The position numbers and the translations under genes were made by a program. A stretch of DNA of 31,032 nucleotides, from the NCBI GenBank assembly GCA_013054445.1, contig JAAMPI010000591.1, positions 1-31,032 of the forward strand, in the 5' to 3' direction. This document shows positions 19,926 to 31,032 of this stretch, piece by piece. How positions within the stretch are numbered: the stretch's first letter is position 1; each line of letters opens with the position of its first letter. The stretch comes from Cudoniella acicularis (taxonomy: Eukaryota > Ascomycota > Leotiomycetes > Helotiales > Helotiaceae). The notes beneath the pieces are model-generated. The model saw only the letters and a list, made by a program, of their open reading frames with translations. It had not been told where the DNA came from and did not search any database.

Positions 19926-19940
19926 ATCTCCAGGGCTCCC

Positions 19941-20921
19941 TCAAGATCTAGCCATCACCCCCTCTCCCGGCATTTCTGACAATTGTAGTTGCGGCATACT
20001 GCGCTGTTCAATCTTCCTCTCATCCTGAAAACCCCCACTCACATATTCAGCTACCAAACCATCAGCTTCCGAACTCTTCTTTCTCTTGAAAATATATACC
20101 ATTCCCACAATAAGCACTGCCAGCGCGGCACAACCTATTCCAATTCCTGTTTCTGCAGCAGTGGATAACGCACTTGGTGGTGCTGGGGTTGGTGTCGGGT
20201 TTGGCGTCGGAATAGATGTTTGGCTACTTTGAGATGTAGAGGTGCTACTACTCGGTGCACTACTGCTCTTACTTGTGCTCGAACTCGACGTGGCGGCTGT
20301 ACCCGAGCTCGTCGTGGCAGCGCCAAGTACAGCAGCGAGCACGATTTCCTGGCCAGTCCCGCAGCATGCTGTATTGTGTGTCCCACAGCACCATTTTGTA
20401 GATGTTGCAGTGCCATCACAAGGAGTTATTTCTGCGTCTCCATTGCTGTTGACTTCCTACAATTAAACATTGTCAGCATTCATGTACAGGGCCATCGGGG
20501 CAGAAGCTACAAATCACAACCCCGTACTATCCCTTACTATGCTCCAAATCTTGAATTTTTGAGATTTATTATTGGAAACAATACTCACGGAAGAAGAGGC
20601 GCAGATTCCCGGCAAGCAATACTGGCTGCTCCACCCACTATCGCTACAGCTTTCCCTCCAATAATTTGTGTCCGGTTTGTTGGTCGTTTCATTCGTAAAT
20701 ATATTTTGACAAATACCATTTGATAAACAAGTATCAGGAGTATAGAGACTCGACTCTGAACGGTTTGTAGCGCAGCACATGGAAACCGTGCCTGAAATGC
20801 TGTTACAAGGCAAAAAATCGGTCGACGTGACCATATTGTCGTGTATGTCATAACATGCAGCCATTATTGGTCTCGCAGATGCTAGGAGACCGATCAGAGA
20901 GGGAAACATCACTGGAAACAT
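19941..20921 (-). CDS. Ser/Thr-rich single-pass membrane protein, Cys-rich ectodomain
   Basis: Two exons, 20921-20589 and 20456-19941 (132-bp intron, GTGAGT donor, TTGTAG acceptor, phase 0), give about 282 aa. The start MFPVMFPSLIGLL begins a plausible signal peptide ending near ARPIMA. The ectodomain has a Cys pattern (ACYDIHD, MCCATNR, DTCLSNGIC, WRESC, YCLPGIC, then KWCCGTHNTACCG) that I associate with a fungus-specific family of predicted surface proteins. A Ser/Thr/Pro-rich, probably O-glycosylated stalk (about residues 159-208) precedes one membrane helix GIGIGCAALAVLIVGMVYIF (about 215-234), a basic KRKKSS stop-transfer and a cytosolic tail of ~45 residues. The topology suggests a cell-wall sensor or adhesin-like role (inference). 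Upstream in-frame ATGs at 20990 and 21020 exist but lack signal-peptide character. Confidence 0.8.
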
Positions 20922-21242
20922 CGTTAGCGGCAGTGGAGAGTCCAGAATTTGTGGAAGAAATGTGAATACTGGCGGGGAAAGAGGAATCATGCGCAAGAGA
21001 GCAAGGCTAGCCGCCCCCACGCCCTGTCCACAAAAGGTGTACGGGAGACGGGAGACGGGAGACGGGAGATGGACCTCCCCTCATATTAGTCACCAATCAA
21101 TTGTTGGCAAACATGATGCGTCCTGTGGCTATAATTATAATAGGCTGTCGAACTGTTCGAGATAGGCTCAGCCGTATGGTGGCGCTCGTATAGACCATCG
21201 TATCTTTTTTGTGGCTTCCTGTCTCTCTTGCAACATGTAGTG
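20922..21242. promoter_or_regulatory. Upstream region of the membrane-protein gene
   Basis: Likely promoter and leader of the minus-strand gene. It contains the heptamer tandem repeat at 21041-21068. No other gene is supportable here. Confidence 0.4.
21041..21068. repeat. ACGGGAG heptamer x4
   Basis: Four perfect tandem copies of ACGGGAG, about 120 bp upstream of the membrane-protein start codon; a variable minisatellite candidate within a promoter. Confidence 0.9.
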
Positions 21243-21970
21243 TGTCAAAGGAATATCTATACTAATTAATTACTAATCAAATCAAATTAATATTCTTGAT
21301 TAGAATTTGATTAGGGATCTTAAAGACCTACTTAATTTGATTTAATTGATTACTTTAATTACTAGCTTTACAAGAGTTTTTAAGTATTTCTTAGAAATCC
21401 TTTATTATTTTAATATCTTATTAAATATTCCTTTTAAGAAACTATTATATACTAGACTTTCTAGTTATATAAGTATCTTATAGTAGAAAAGAGAGAGCCA
21501 TAGCCTTAATACTTTAGGTTAAGTAAAGGCTATAAAAGATAGTGTAATGCGATGGCGTCGGAGGTCCGTGGCACGGGCGGACTTCGGCTGCAGTATAGCT
21601 GCAGTGCATTCTTGCCTTATATAGCGTGCTAAGCATATTAACCCTACGGGCGAATACTATGGTCTTTTGGCCCAGCGGGCAGTGCGATCTAGAGCTTAGC
21701 GATCCATGTCACAGATAGAGTCTTAACTCGAAACAAAAGTATAATAATCATCTTCTAGCCTAAGAGCAAAAAGCTTATATTCTATAGGTATAAAGATAGA
21801 TTCTAAGTATTTATATCCTATAAAAAAGACTAACTATATTAAATTCTATTTATATATTTATATAATTAAAGTAATTAATTATTAATCAAATCAAATAAAA
21901 TCATTTTATATCCTAACGACATGAAATCAACTATATAGTTTAAGGCAAATCAAAGACCTCTCTTATAATA
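21243..21970. other. AT-rich RIP-like transposon relic
   Basis: Strong AT bias and few CpA/TpG outside the solo LTR it contains. A block resembling TTAATTACTAATCAAATCAAA occurs near 21262 and again near 21875, with an inverted version around 21340-21360, suggesting remains of a repeat-bounded element. No coding frame was recovered. Confidence 0.5.
21543..21713. mobile_element. Solo LTR, family 3
   Basis: A 171-bp segment from TGTAATGCGATGG to CCATGTCACA, flanked by a perfect 5-bp duplication GATAG (21538-21542 and 21714-21718). It is GC-normal with intact CpA/TpG, in sharp contrast to the RIP-bleached DNA on both sides. It contains a GCTGCAG-TATA-GCTGCAG direct repeat. No second copy is in this window, so the call rests on termini plus duplication. 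Confidence 0.72.
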
Positions 21971-22042
21971 ATCTTACCATTTCTCTTCTCTCCGTCTTTC
22001 CTTATCTCTTTCTTAAAAGCTTTTTTACTTACTACCTACCAC

Positions 22043-24226
<2,184 letters not shown>

Positions 24227-25180
24227 TTTTCTGCTGAATGAAAAAAAAAAGAGCGTAGTGAGAGCAAAAGAGAGTGACCTGCCACTTTGTGCGGATATTT
24301 TGCCACTGCGCAAACCTCATACATATATAAATAAAAACTTAACTCACCTCATACCACTTCTCATGTGTTTCTGTACATGCAAAAGTTTCCTATCCATGGT
24401 TCGGCGTCCTACTTTGAGGGGCAGCTCAGCCTGCATTTGTGGTAACGGTGGAGACGCGTACGCGGACGAATGCGTATGTTTTATCCTTTTGCTATTCTAC
24501 CGAGAGTGAGCGAGGCTCAGCGAGCGAAATGTTGTTCGCACGTTGCAGGCGATTGAGTAGTCGATGGCAACAGAGAATTCAGGTTTATCATGCTTTCTTG
24601 TGCCGTGTTAGCCGGTATGGATTCATTTTTCCTGAATCGTGGCAGTTCATACCCCACAAACATGCATGGGTCCTGAGGAAACTTCTCGGCCCGACCCTTG
24701 CTTGTCAAATCCCGTGAATTATATCCCGGCAGTGACATGACGAGCAGCCGTATCTTTGGTACTTTTCCATGAGGGCGAGGGGCCGTAGCAATTCAGCAAG
24801 TGGGGTTTGCCGCGAAAGCAGAATTGTAAACTCCAGAAAATGATATCGATTAAATATGAAACACTGCACTCGCAGACTGCAGATTTACGCGTGGATAATA
24901 GAGGAACACGGAAGGGATTGTAGATGCGCGGGTACACAAGAAGAAAACCAGGGCACTACCCGGTATCTTATAATTTTTGGGTCAGTAAGATTGGGAGATC
25001 AGTACCCGAGAGCTGTTAAGAGATATCCTTGGCTTCCTCACTCTGGCCCGGGTACACATGGGCAAACAAAGAGTTGTAAAAGTTTCCCACACATCAGCTC
25101 CATTGTAATGACGAGAGTGGTACTTTCATACATCATAATTCGTGTTTCCCGAATATCACACACGTGGTGGATATCCCCAT
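24227..25180. other. Intergenic, no gene recognised
   Basis: This holds the carboxylesterase promoter (left part) and the 3' flank of the NF-X1-type gene (right part). Several overlapping short frames occur on both strands without domains or consistent splice sites. Composition is ordinary, with no sign of RIP or repeats. Confidence 0.45.
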
Positions 25181-28100
25181 TCATTGATCCCAACCTTCAA
25201 CCTCCCTCTCCCAGTCATCTACTGCCTCTTCATTGCTCTCCTTCTTCACCTTCTTCGCAGCTTTCGTTCCCAACACGGTGAACGAGCTTTTCACACCTAC
25301 ATCACTCCTCACCGGTGCAATCTTCCTTCCTGCGCCTTTCGCCACCTGGCTCCATCCCCCAGCGCCAGAAGCACTCTCATCCTCCCTTCTCAACACATTC
25401 AAACTACCATCAATTGCACAAAGCATGGTTTCCTTGGCGAAACCAAGCGCAGAGACCTTTTTACTGACACTGATTTTCATGTTGCCAAGATCCGCCTCAA
25501 GCTTCTGATTTGACATGAAATGAGCAGGAAGTGGTTTGATAACAATGTCTCCTGAAGGCAAGAATGATATATCGAAGTTGCCAAAGCTAGCCGATGAGAA
25601 CTCCGGGCTTAAATCAGAGTGTAATTCATCAATCGTGAGACCAAATCGTGGCTCCGTGAGCAAGAATGCGTTATACGGGTCCGCATTCGCCACCAATGCT
25701 CTTGCAGAACTAGAAGTTTCGTTGGATGCCGCAACCGGTGCTGCCTGGATCTTAAGACACTGAGAGAGTGTCTTCATTGGAGCCGAGACGAATCGAGGGG
25801 TTTTGAAGACGGAAACATGGCGGTGAGGCTCCGGATCCTGACTTTCGCTATCAAGGCCAAAGTCTTCCGCTAAGGCATGTAAGAAGGCCCGTTGCGTTGC
25901 TTGCATCGGCTTGAAACGCAAACGCTTCTCGTTCCCGTCAGCTGCAAAAACTCGAAATTCTCTTTCCTGTTGTTGACAGAATTTGGGGCTTGCTTTGAAC
26001 AAATCGAGGGTTTCCTGAGAATAGGGAATATGACCGTCCAAGTGAGTTGCTGGGTCGATATTCAACGCGGCAGCAAGCTTAGCATTACGTTGAATCTTCA
26101 AACACTCATCAACACACTCAAGAGTTTTGGTTGAATTTCCTTCGCTGGTTTTGGAGGCCAAGCATCTGATGGCTTGCTTTTGGTGCTGGCACGGGCAAGT
26201 GATAAACGTTTTCGCTTGACATGGCGTTGTCTCCTTGCACGGATAGGGGGTGTGGCATGGGTCAGTACAAGTGTGTTCGCAAACAGTCTTCTTGCGGCCA
26301 CAAGGTTGCGTACAAGGAGATGTTGCATCCTCACATTGCCCAGCTCTGTGGCACAACTTTTGACAAAAATGAATACCGCATTTCAACTTTTTCCCACACG
26401 GCAAGCCACACCTAACCTCAGTGAACCAACATGGTTGATACTTCATCGTCTTCTTTCCGCAAACACAAGGTTTATCGACTTGAACTGTGCATGGAGGGCA
26501 AGGTTGGTCATCTTCATGACATGGATGTGGTTGTAAAGCGTGGCCACAGGTTCGCTGTCGAGTGCAATGAAATTGACACTGAGGAGGTCGAGTTCCACAA
26601 GGCTGAGGGGGTTGGAGAACAGTCCGCCCACAAGCACAACTAACCTCGTCGAAGACTGCTTCTAAACAGCTCGAACAGGGCCCCTTGTGGCACAATTCCG
26701 CACAGAAGTGGTTGCCACATTTCAGGGGGCGACCACAAACTTTCAAGCATATATGCTCCGCTTCAAAATTGTCATCTGCCCGAGAGACGACATTCAAAGC
26801 GCGGTGTTTGCGTTTTGAAGCTTGGCGCTCACTCGCTTTTTTCTCTCCAGGACAGCAGTGCTCACCACACTCATGTCTACCACAATTCAAAGTAGTTCGA
26901 CATATCCTCATGCAAGACGGAGGTTCTTCCTGTCCCTGATGACAAACAGTGGTTGATGAAGTTCTCCCACATCTGCATAGGATCTCGACTGTTTGAAGGC
27001 AAGGACTGCAAATTCCTTCATGGCAAATTTCTTGGCAGAGGTGACCACACGGAAGTAGCTTCTGACATTTCTCCTTGCAGCGTGGAATTGGATCAGAGCA
27101 ATCCAGCCGTGGCTCCTTTAGCAAGGTAGACAGAGGAGTCTTGCCACAAGGGCAATGTGTGACAACATCCGGGGAAAATGGACAGTGTGATGACTTCGGG
27201 TCCTGAATGTGACATGTGCTCTTGCAAAAGTGATCAGGATTTCCACAATCATATGGCCTCTGGCACTCTGTACCACAATTGAAGGAACCCATCCATTTTT
27301 CGTCGTTCAATTGACTTTCGCGTTCATCCTCTCGCTCGAAACATGCAACTGGCTTCTGCTCCTTGCCACAGAAGCATCTGGAGTCGATCAAAATTTCGCA
27401 ACTGCCGCATAATCCTTCGTGACAGTTTCGCTGACAAGTGTGTTCTCCACATGGAAGAATGTCACCACAAACCTGCCCGCAACTCCATCCATTATCGTAA
27501 TTGGTATCCTGGCATCGCCTGGTAGATTCCTCCTTCCCGCAAAAGCAGGGTAGAGTTGGTCCCATGTGAGAACATGGAGGACAAGGACCTGCGTGACAAA
27601 CGAGTTCACAAGGGTGTGGGCAATGTCCTGCTCTTGGTTTCGAACAGGTTTGGCCGCAGGAATGAGGAGGAAGCCCAGCTATTGAGCGAGGTTCTATCTC
27701 CTTCTCACACCAGCACTTATAAGTATCTGGAAGATCGGATTTTGGCAAATTACATCCGGGGCAGCGCCATTGCCTTGGTGGAGGTAGCTCGCCATTTTCA
27801 GATGCTCGCTGTTGATGGGTTGAAACCTCATTCTTCGACCACTTCTTCACACAGGAAAGATGTAGTACGGACCAACAAGTCTTGCAAGTCCAAATCTTTG
27901 AATTTGTCAGAACTTCGTTAGTACAGATGACGCATTCGTATTGTCTATTGGCAATATCCTCATGTGTTCTTGTTGCAATATCCGGAGCTTGTGATTTCGA
28001 CATTCGTCTTTGTCGAGGTGCTTGCGGAGCTCTGGCTCTAGGGACGACTGGTTGGCCTGGCACGAAGACTGGAGCATCGGCGGCTAATGAGCCATCGGCT

Positions 28101-28426
28101 GAAGGAGGTGGAGGTGGGGTGTTGGAAGTGAGTTGCCCGCCAAAAGATCTCACTCCATTGACCATCGGTGGATGTGCTCCTCCTGGTCTCCCACCCCTTC
28201 CCAGTCCCCCTCGTCTACTACGATTCCCTCTGCCAGCATTCGAAGTTGGCGCTGGGGATTGGGTTGATTCGGGGGCTACAGAAGCTGGACGCAGTGCCAA
28301 TGAAGCATCTGGATTGTGCGGGGCGGCAGGACCAGCTAAAGCATTTCCTCGATTTCCACCCCTTCCACGGCGGTGGCGGGGTGGTCGATTCCGTGTAGCA
28401 GCGGGAGGTGCTTCGACAGTCGACAT
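25181..28426 (-). CDS. NF-X1-type zinc-finger protein (FAP1-like)
   Basis: Homologue of animal NFX1 and yeast FAP1. Intronless, about 1081 aa from ATG 28426 (MSTVEAPPAATRN); the frame stays open for 106 codons upstream, but that part looks like leader sequence and conserved features begin after 28426. N-terminus: RGG/RG-rich disordered region (RHRRGRGG, GRGNRSRRGG). Residues about 165-225: atypical RING/PHD-like C4HC3-type finger (YECVICTNE, CKTCWSVLHLSCVKKW, WRCPGC), suggestive of E3 ubiquitin ligase activity. Residues about 245-755: a long array of NF-X1 fingers of the form CGxHxCxxxCHxGxCxxC. Residues about 820-880: R3H single-strand nucleic-acid-binding domain (RAFLHALAEDFGL, EPHRHVSVF). 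Yeast FAP1 is an FKBP12-binding protein; animal NFX1 represses transcription. Nuclear/cytoplasmic role here is by analogy. A conserved single-copy type gene. Confidence 0.93.
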   Translation of the reverse strand: MSTVEAPPAATRNRPPRHRRGRGGNRGNALAGPAAPHNPDASLALRPASVAPESTQSPAPTSNAGRGNRSRRGGLGRGGRPGGAHPPMVNGVRSFGGQLTSNTPPPPPSADGSLAADAPVFVPGQPVVPRARAPQAPRQRRMSKSQAPDIATRTHEDIANRQYECVICTNEVLTNSKIWTCKTCWSVLHLSCVKKWSKNEVSTHQQRASENGELPPPRQWRCPGCNLPKSDLPDTYKCWCEKEIEPRSIAGLPPHSCGQTCSKPRAGHCPHPCELVCHAGPCPPCSHMGPTLPCFCGKEESTRRCQDTNYDNGWSCGQVCGDILPCGEHTCQRNCHEGLCGSCEILIDSRCFCGKEQKPVACFEREDERESQLNDEKWMGSFNCGTECQRPYDCGNPDHFCKSTCHIQDPKSSHCPFSPDVVTHCPCGKTPLSTLLKEPRLDCSDPIPRCKEKCQKLLPCGHLCQEICHEGICSPCLQTVEILCRCGRTSSTTVCHQGQEEPPSCMRICRTTLNCGRHECGEHCCPGEKKASERQASKRKHRALNVVSRADDNFEAEHICLKVCGRPLKCGNHFCAELCHKGPCSSCLEAVFDEVSCACGRTVLQPPQPCGTRPPQCQFHCTRQRTCGHALQPHPCHEDDQPCPPCTVQVDKPCVCGKKTMKYQPCWFTEVRCGLPCGKKLKCGIHFCQKLCHRAGQCEDATSPCTQPCGRKKTVCEHTCTDPCHTPYPCKETTPCQAKTFITCPCQHQKQAIRCLASKTSEGNSTKTLECVDECLKIQRNAKLAAALNIDPATHLDGHIPYSQETLDLFKASPKFCQQQEREFRVFAADGNEKRLRFKPMQATQRAFLHALAEDFGLDSESQDPEPHRHVSVFKTPRFVSAPMKTLSQCLKIQAAPVAASNETSSSARALVANADPYNAFLLTEPRFGLTIDELHSDLSPEFSSASFGNFDISFLPSGDIVIKPLPAHFMSNQKLEADLGNMKISVSKKVSALGFAKETMLCAIDGSLNVLRREDESASGAGGWSQVAKGAGRKIAPVRSDVGVKSSFTVLGTKAAKKVKKESNEEAVDDWEREVEGWDQ

Positions 28427-29200
28427 TGTTTCAAGGGAGTTGCGATTTTCTGGAGAGGATTCGGACGCCGTCTTGTAGTGGTGGGGAATGTTGATCGGTT
28501 TTGTGTGGCAAGAGGTTTGCTTGGTTGGTAGGTTATATTGTAATCGAGAGATTAGGAATTTTAGAGTTGGGGTAGTGGGATCTGCTGTATGCTTCGCCAA
28601 TTCAAGAAATGCGCCTTCGAAATATGGCGTCTTCGAAGGGAAAGAAATACAAGAAACAGAGTAGTGTAAAGTTGTTTGCAAGGAGAATTGGTGGGATGTC
28701 GACGAGGCTGACTTTATGTGGCAAGTAAACCCACAGCCCGGCAAAAATATCCAGCTAGCGTCATTCTAGCGAAGTGTCACAAACAGAGTCACCGCTGACT
28801 CACGAAGGATTTTCGTTCACCGTCTGTTCAATCAATCTTGCATTACCGACCCGTACTGCAGCATGCAAGTGCTTGTTGCCGTCCATGGGTAGGGGAAGGG
28901 ATTCCACAACGCTTCCAAACGCCTGGGCCATGTTGGATATCGGCAGCCTCGGCGAGCAAGGCTATAAAATGTCTATTGATGGCTATCCAATTTCAACATC
29001 ACCAAAAAGCAGGAATCATGGATAGAGTTGAGAAAACTGCGGCTTTGGCCACAGACACAAAAGCGCCTTGATTCCAAGTCTAGCTATTAGAATCCAGCTC
29101 CGGTAACCAGACAGGAGCAATTTTGCAAAGATGCAACAAGCAATGCAGTACAATGCCAAAAAAGAATAATAACATGAAATCGAACAAAAAACGTGTGGTA
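28427..29200. promoter_or_regulatory. NF-X1 gene promoter and LYAR gene 3' flank
   Basis: Both neighbouring genes are on the minus strand, so this 774-bp gap contains the LYAR-type gene's 3' UTR at its right end and the promoter and leader of the NF-X1 gene at its left. No separate gene is supportable. Confidence 0.5.
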
Positions 29201-30621
29201 TCATATAAACAAAACGATCTCGCCCCTATCATTTTTCTTCATCCTTAAACTCCTCCACAGCTCCTTTTCTTCCTCTCCCTTATTTCGTGCAAGGCCAGTT
29301 TCATTCCTCTCTCGGTGATATCTCTTCAATGCCTTGTGCATGCTCATCCCTCGCTCACTATCGGGACCCTTGTTGACGAAGCTGAGTAATAGCTCTGATC
29401 GTGGCTTATAAACAACCATTTGGGCGGCATTAGCTTGGACAGCTCCGTCGCCATTTAATGGCTTATACTCGATCATCTTGCGTGATGGCCGCTCAGATGC
29501 CTCCCTATGTTTTCGGTGCTTTCGCTTCGGTCGATCCTCGGAATGTTCTCGAGATGTGCGTATCAGCGACATCAGATTATTGCTGATTGTGTCAACACGG
29601 CTTCGGCCACGCTTCTTAGAATGCTTCGTCTTCTTCAATGGGCTACCTGGTGAGGCCTCGGCTGCATCCCCGCCGGAATAATCTGGAGAGGGTGGGAACA
29701 CTGACGGACGAGATAGTAGTCGGTTTAATCCACCAGTCAATCCAGAATGAAGCACAGGTGGGGCGTCGGTCATAATCTCGTCACCCTCGCGGGGTTCTAG
29801 GTCCTGGGTTTCGACATGTAGGCGTTTGCGTTTCTTGTCCTTCTTTTCCTCCCTTGTTTGGTCGCGATCCTTCTTGTCCTTTTTGCGTTCGCGTTCGCGG
29901 TCCATTTTTGGTGCTGGGGTTTCGTATGCGCTCGTTGCTACTGGTCCGTTTCCATACTCAATCAAATCCGACACACTCTGGGCGGCTTCTTCGAAGTGAA
30001 CTCGGACTAAATCACGGTCGAGATTCTCTTCCTCCGCGTCTTCGATCATTTGCATCGGCTCCGGAGCCGGTAATTCAAGTCGAGAGGCATTCGGGGTAGC
30101 TTCGACGAGGAAATCAAAAACATTGACGGGGTCAGACGACAAGGTGAAGCCCGGAGCTGCTGAAGGCGGTGACGGTGCTTCTGGCATTGATGGGTTAACG
30201 ATGGTGACTTGCGAATCGTTGTGGTACTCGTCAAACTCGTCTTCGACGTATGCTTTATGAGGTACGAGGGCTTGTGATGTGTTTTGCTTGTTCTTCTTCT
30301 CCTTCTCCGGTCGATAGAGGGCACCTTGGTACTTCTGTGCTTCACTAATACAGCTCTCGAGACTTGTTAGACGAAGTAAGACATCGGGCTGTCAGGTACG
30401 TACGGTGTGAGCGCGATATTCTGTCCCTTGGAAATGGACCATGCAGTCGAGGCAGGTGAATGATGCGCCGCGACATTGGTTGCGGTGGGAATCAAGTTTC
30501 TTCTTGGTCAGGACGTCTCCGCAGCCCTAAGTAGCCGTCAGAGTGGCTCGATATCGCGATGTGGAGGGTGACTGCTCCCAGGCGCGTTGGGTAAACATAC
30601 CTCACAAGAAAAAGATACCAT
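29201..30621 (-). CDS. LYAR-type C2HC zinc-finger nucleolar protein
   Basis: Fungal relative of the cell-growth-regulating nucleolar protein LYAR. Three exons: a 21-bp micro-exon 30621-30601 (MVSFSCE), 30526-30404, and 30355-29201; introns 74 bp (GTATGT donor) and 48 bp (GTACGT donor, CTAAC branch site). About 432 aa. Two C2HC fingers at the N-terminus: Cys6, Cys9, His21, Cys25 (CGDVLTKKKLDSHRNQC) and Cys32, Cys35, His47, Cys50 (CLDCMVHFQGTEYRAHT), then SCISEAQKYQGALY, all typical of the LYAR domain. The rest is acidic then strongly basic and disordered (ERERKKDKKDRDQ, KKTKHSKKRGR, KRKHRKHRE), fitting nucleolar localisation and RNA association. Conserved C-terminal block around ELWRSLRMKKNDRGEIVLF. 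The role in ribosome biogenesis is by analogy. Confidence 0.9.
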
Positions 30622-31032
30622 GGTGAAAATTTGATGCGGTGGCCGATTTGTGGGTTGTTTGCTGCAACTCGAGTCTGATCTCAGCAATGGGATGATTCGA
30701 GCAGAAAGATGGTAATGATTGCGAAGAACAGACGCTGACGGCGGGGAGGTAGGGGAGTCTAGTAAGGGGTGTGTGGAAGGTGTAGGAGGATGTTCCAAGA
30801 TACTTCGAACCCTATTTTCGGAATCAAGGATTGCGGGCAGGCTGGGCTGTGGAACTGGAGCGAGCTGCTGCAAGGTCGCGTCGTCGTGTGCATGAGCTGA
30901 TCAGCGCTGCTGTTTGGCTGGCGGGGGGGAATTTCTTGGATTTTCTCGGGCCTGTTTGACGCTGATTCGATGGTGGGATGGAGGGCAAGGCTCGCGGAGG
31001 CCCAAGGGGGTCTTTGGCGCGGGACAACAAGA
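30622..31032. promoter_or_regulatory. Upstream region of the LYAR-type gene
   Basis: The right edge of the window, 5' of the micro-exon start codon. Frames are open on the minus strand but contain no recognised domain and run through pyrimidine-rich leader-like sequence. Probably promoter and 5' UTR; a divergent gene could begin just beyond the window. Confidence 0.4.

Noticed and set aside
27882..28478. 198-codon plus-strand frame rich in Gly/Pro/Ala
   Set aside because: It is antisense to the RGG-rich N-terminus of the NF-X1 gene; compositional shadow.
28427..28744. N-terminal 106-codon extension of the NF-X1 gene
   Set aside because: Open by chance in leader sequence: no RG-rich or finger features, Ser/Thr/His mix unlike the protein, and the conserved start fits ATG 28426.
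25181..31032. An unusual gene system in the right third
   Set aside because: NF-X1- and LYAR-type genes are widely conserved and unrelated to each other in function; their adjacency shows nothing beyond ordinary gene order.

Overview
The window reads as nuclear DNA of a filamentous ascomycete (Pezizomycotina). Supporting signs are short spliceosomal introns (about 48-173 bp) with GTRNGT-type donors, fungus-specific families (Zn2Cys6 regulator, HET-domain protein, Ser/Thr-rich single-pass surface protein, LYAR- and NF-X1-type zinc-finger proteins), and a transposon island with the signature of RIP (repeat-induced point mutation): CpA/TpG nearly erased, TpA in excess, CpG kept. A Leotiomycetes-like host is my guess only.

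Layout. 1-3064: a Zn2Cys6 transcription factor (minus) and a glutathione S-transferase (plus) diverge from a shared 362-bp promoter. 3065-12524: a gene-free, nested transposon island. It holds a solo LTR, a pogo/Fot1-type transposase tail, an LTR-like copy, a RIP-destroyed Helitron Rep/helicase gene (minus, about 6.45-10.95 kb) interrupted by a later 166-bp LTR, a second copy of that LTR just upstream, and a Tc1/mariner transposase relic. 12525-14091: a dead FAD-dependent amine-oxidoreductase gene, cut by a solo LTR and truncated at the island edge. 15434-16204: an unrecognised reading frame with two in-frame stops of RIP type. 16966-19025: a HET-domain gene. 19670-19925: a fused scrap made of a HET exon fragment and a carboxylesterase 3' end. 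19941-20921: a Ser/Thr-rich transmembrane protein. 21243-21970: an AT-rich relic holding a third type of solo LTR. 22043-24226: a five-exon secreted type-B carboxylesterase. 25181-28426: an NF-X1/FAP1-like zinc-finger protein. 29201-30621: a LYAR-type nucleolar zinc-finger protein.

The right end (25-31 kb) looks like conserved housekeeping sequence. The left and middle look like a fast-evolving compartment of detoxification, self-recognition and secreted-enzyme genes among transposon debris. No RNA gene, CRISPR array or complete mobile element was recognised. The most informative feature is the layered transposon history: five LTR-type insertions have matching target-site duplications, and two of them kept CpA/TpG inside or beside RIP-bleached sequence, so they probably arrived after the main RIP episode.
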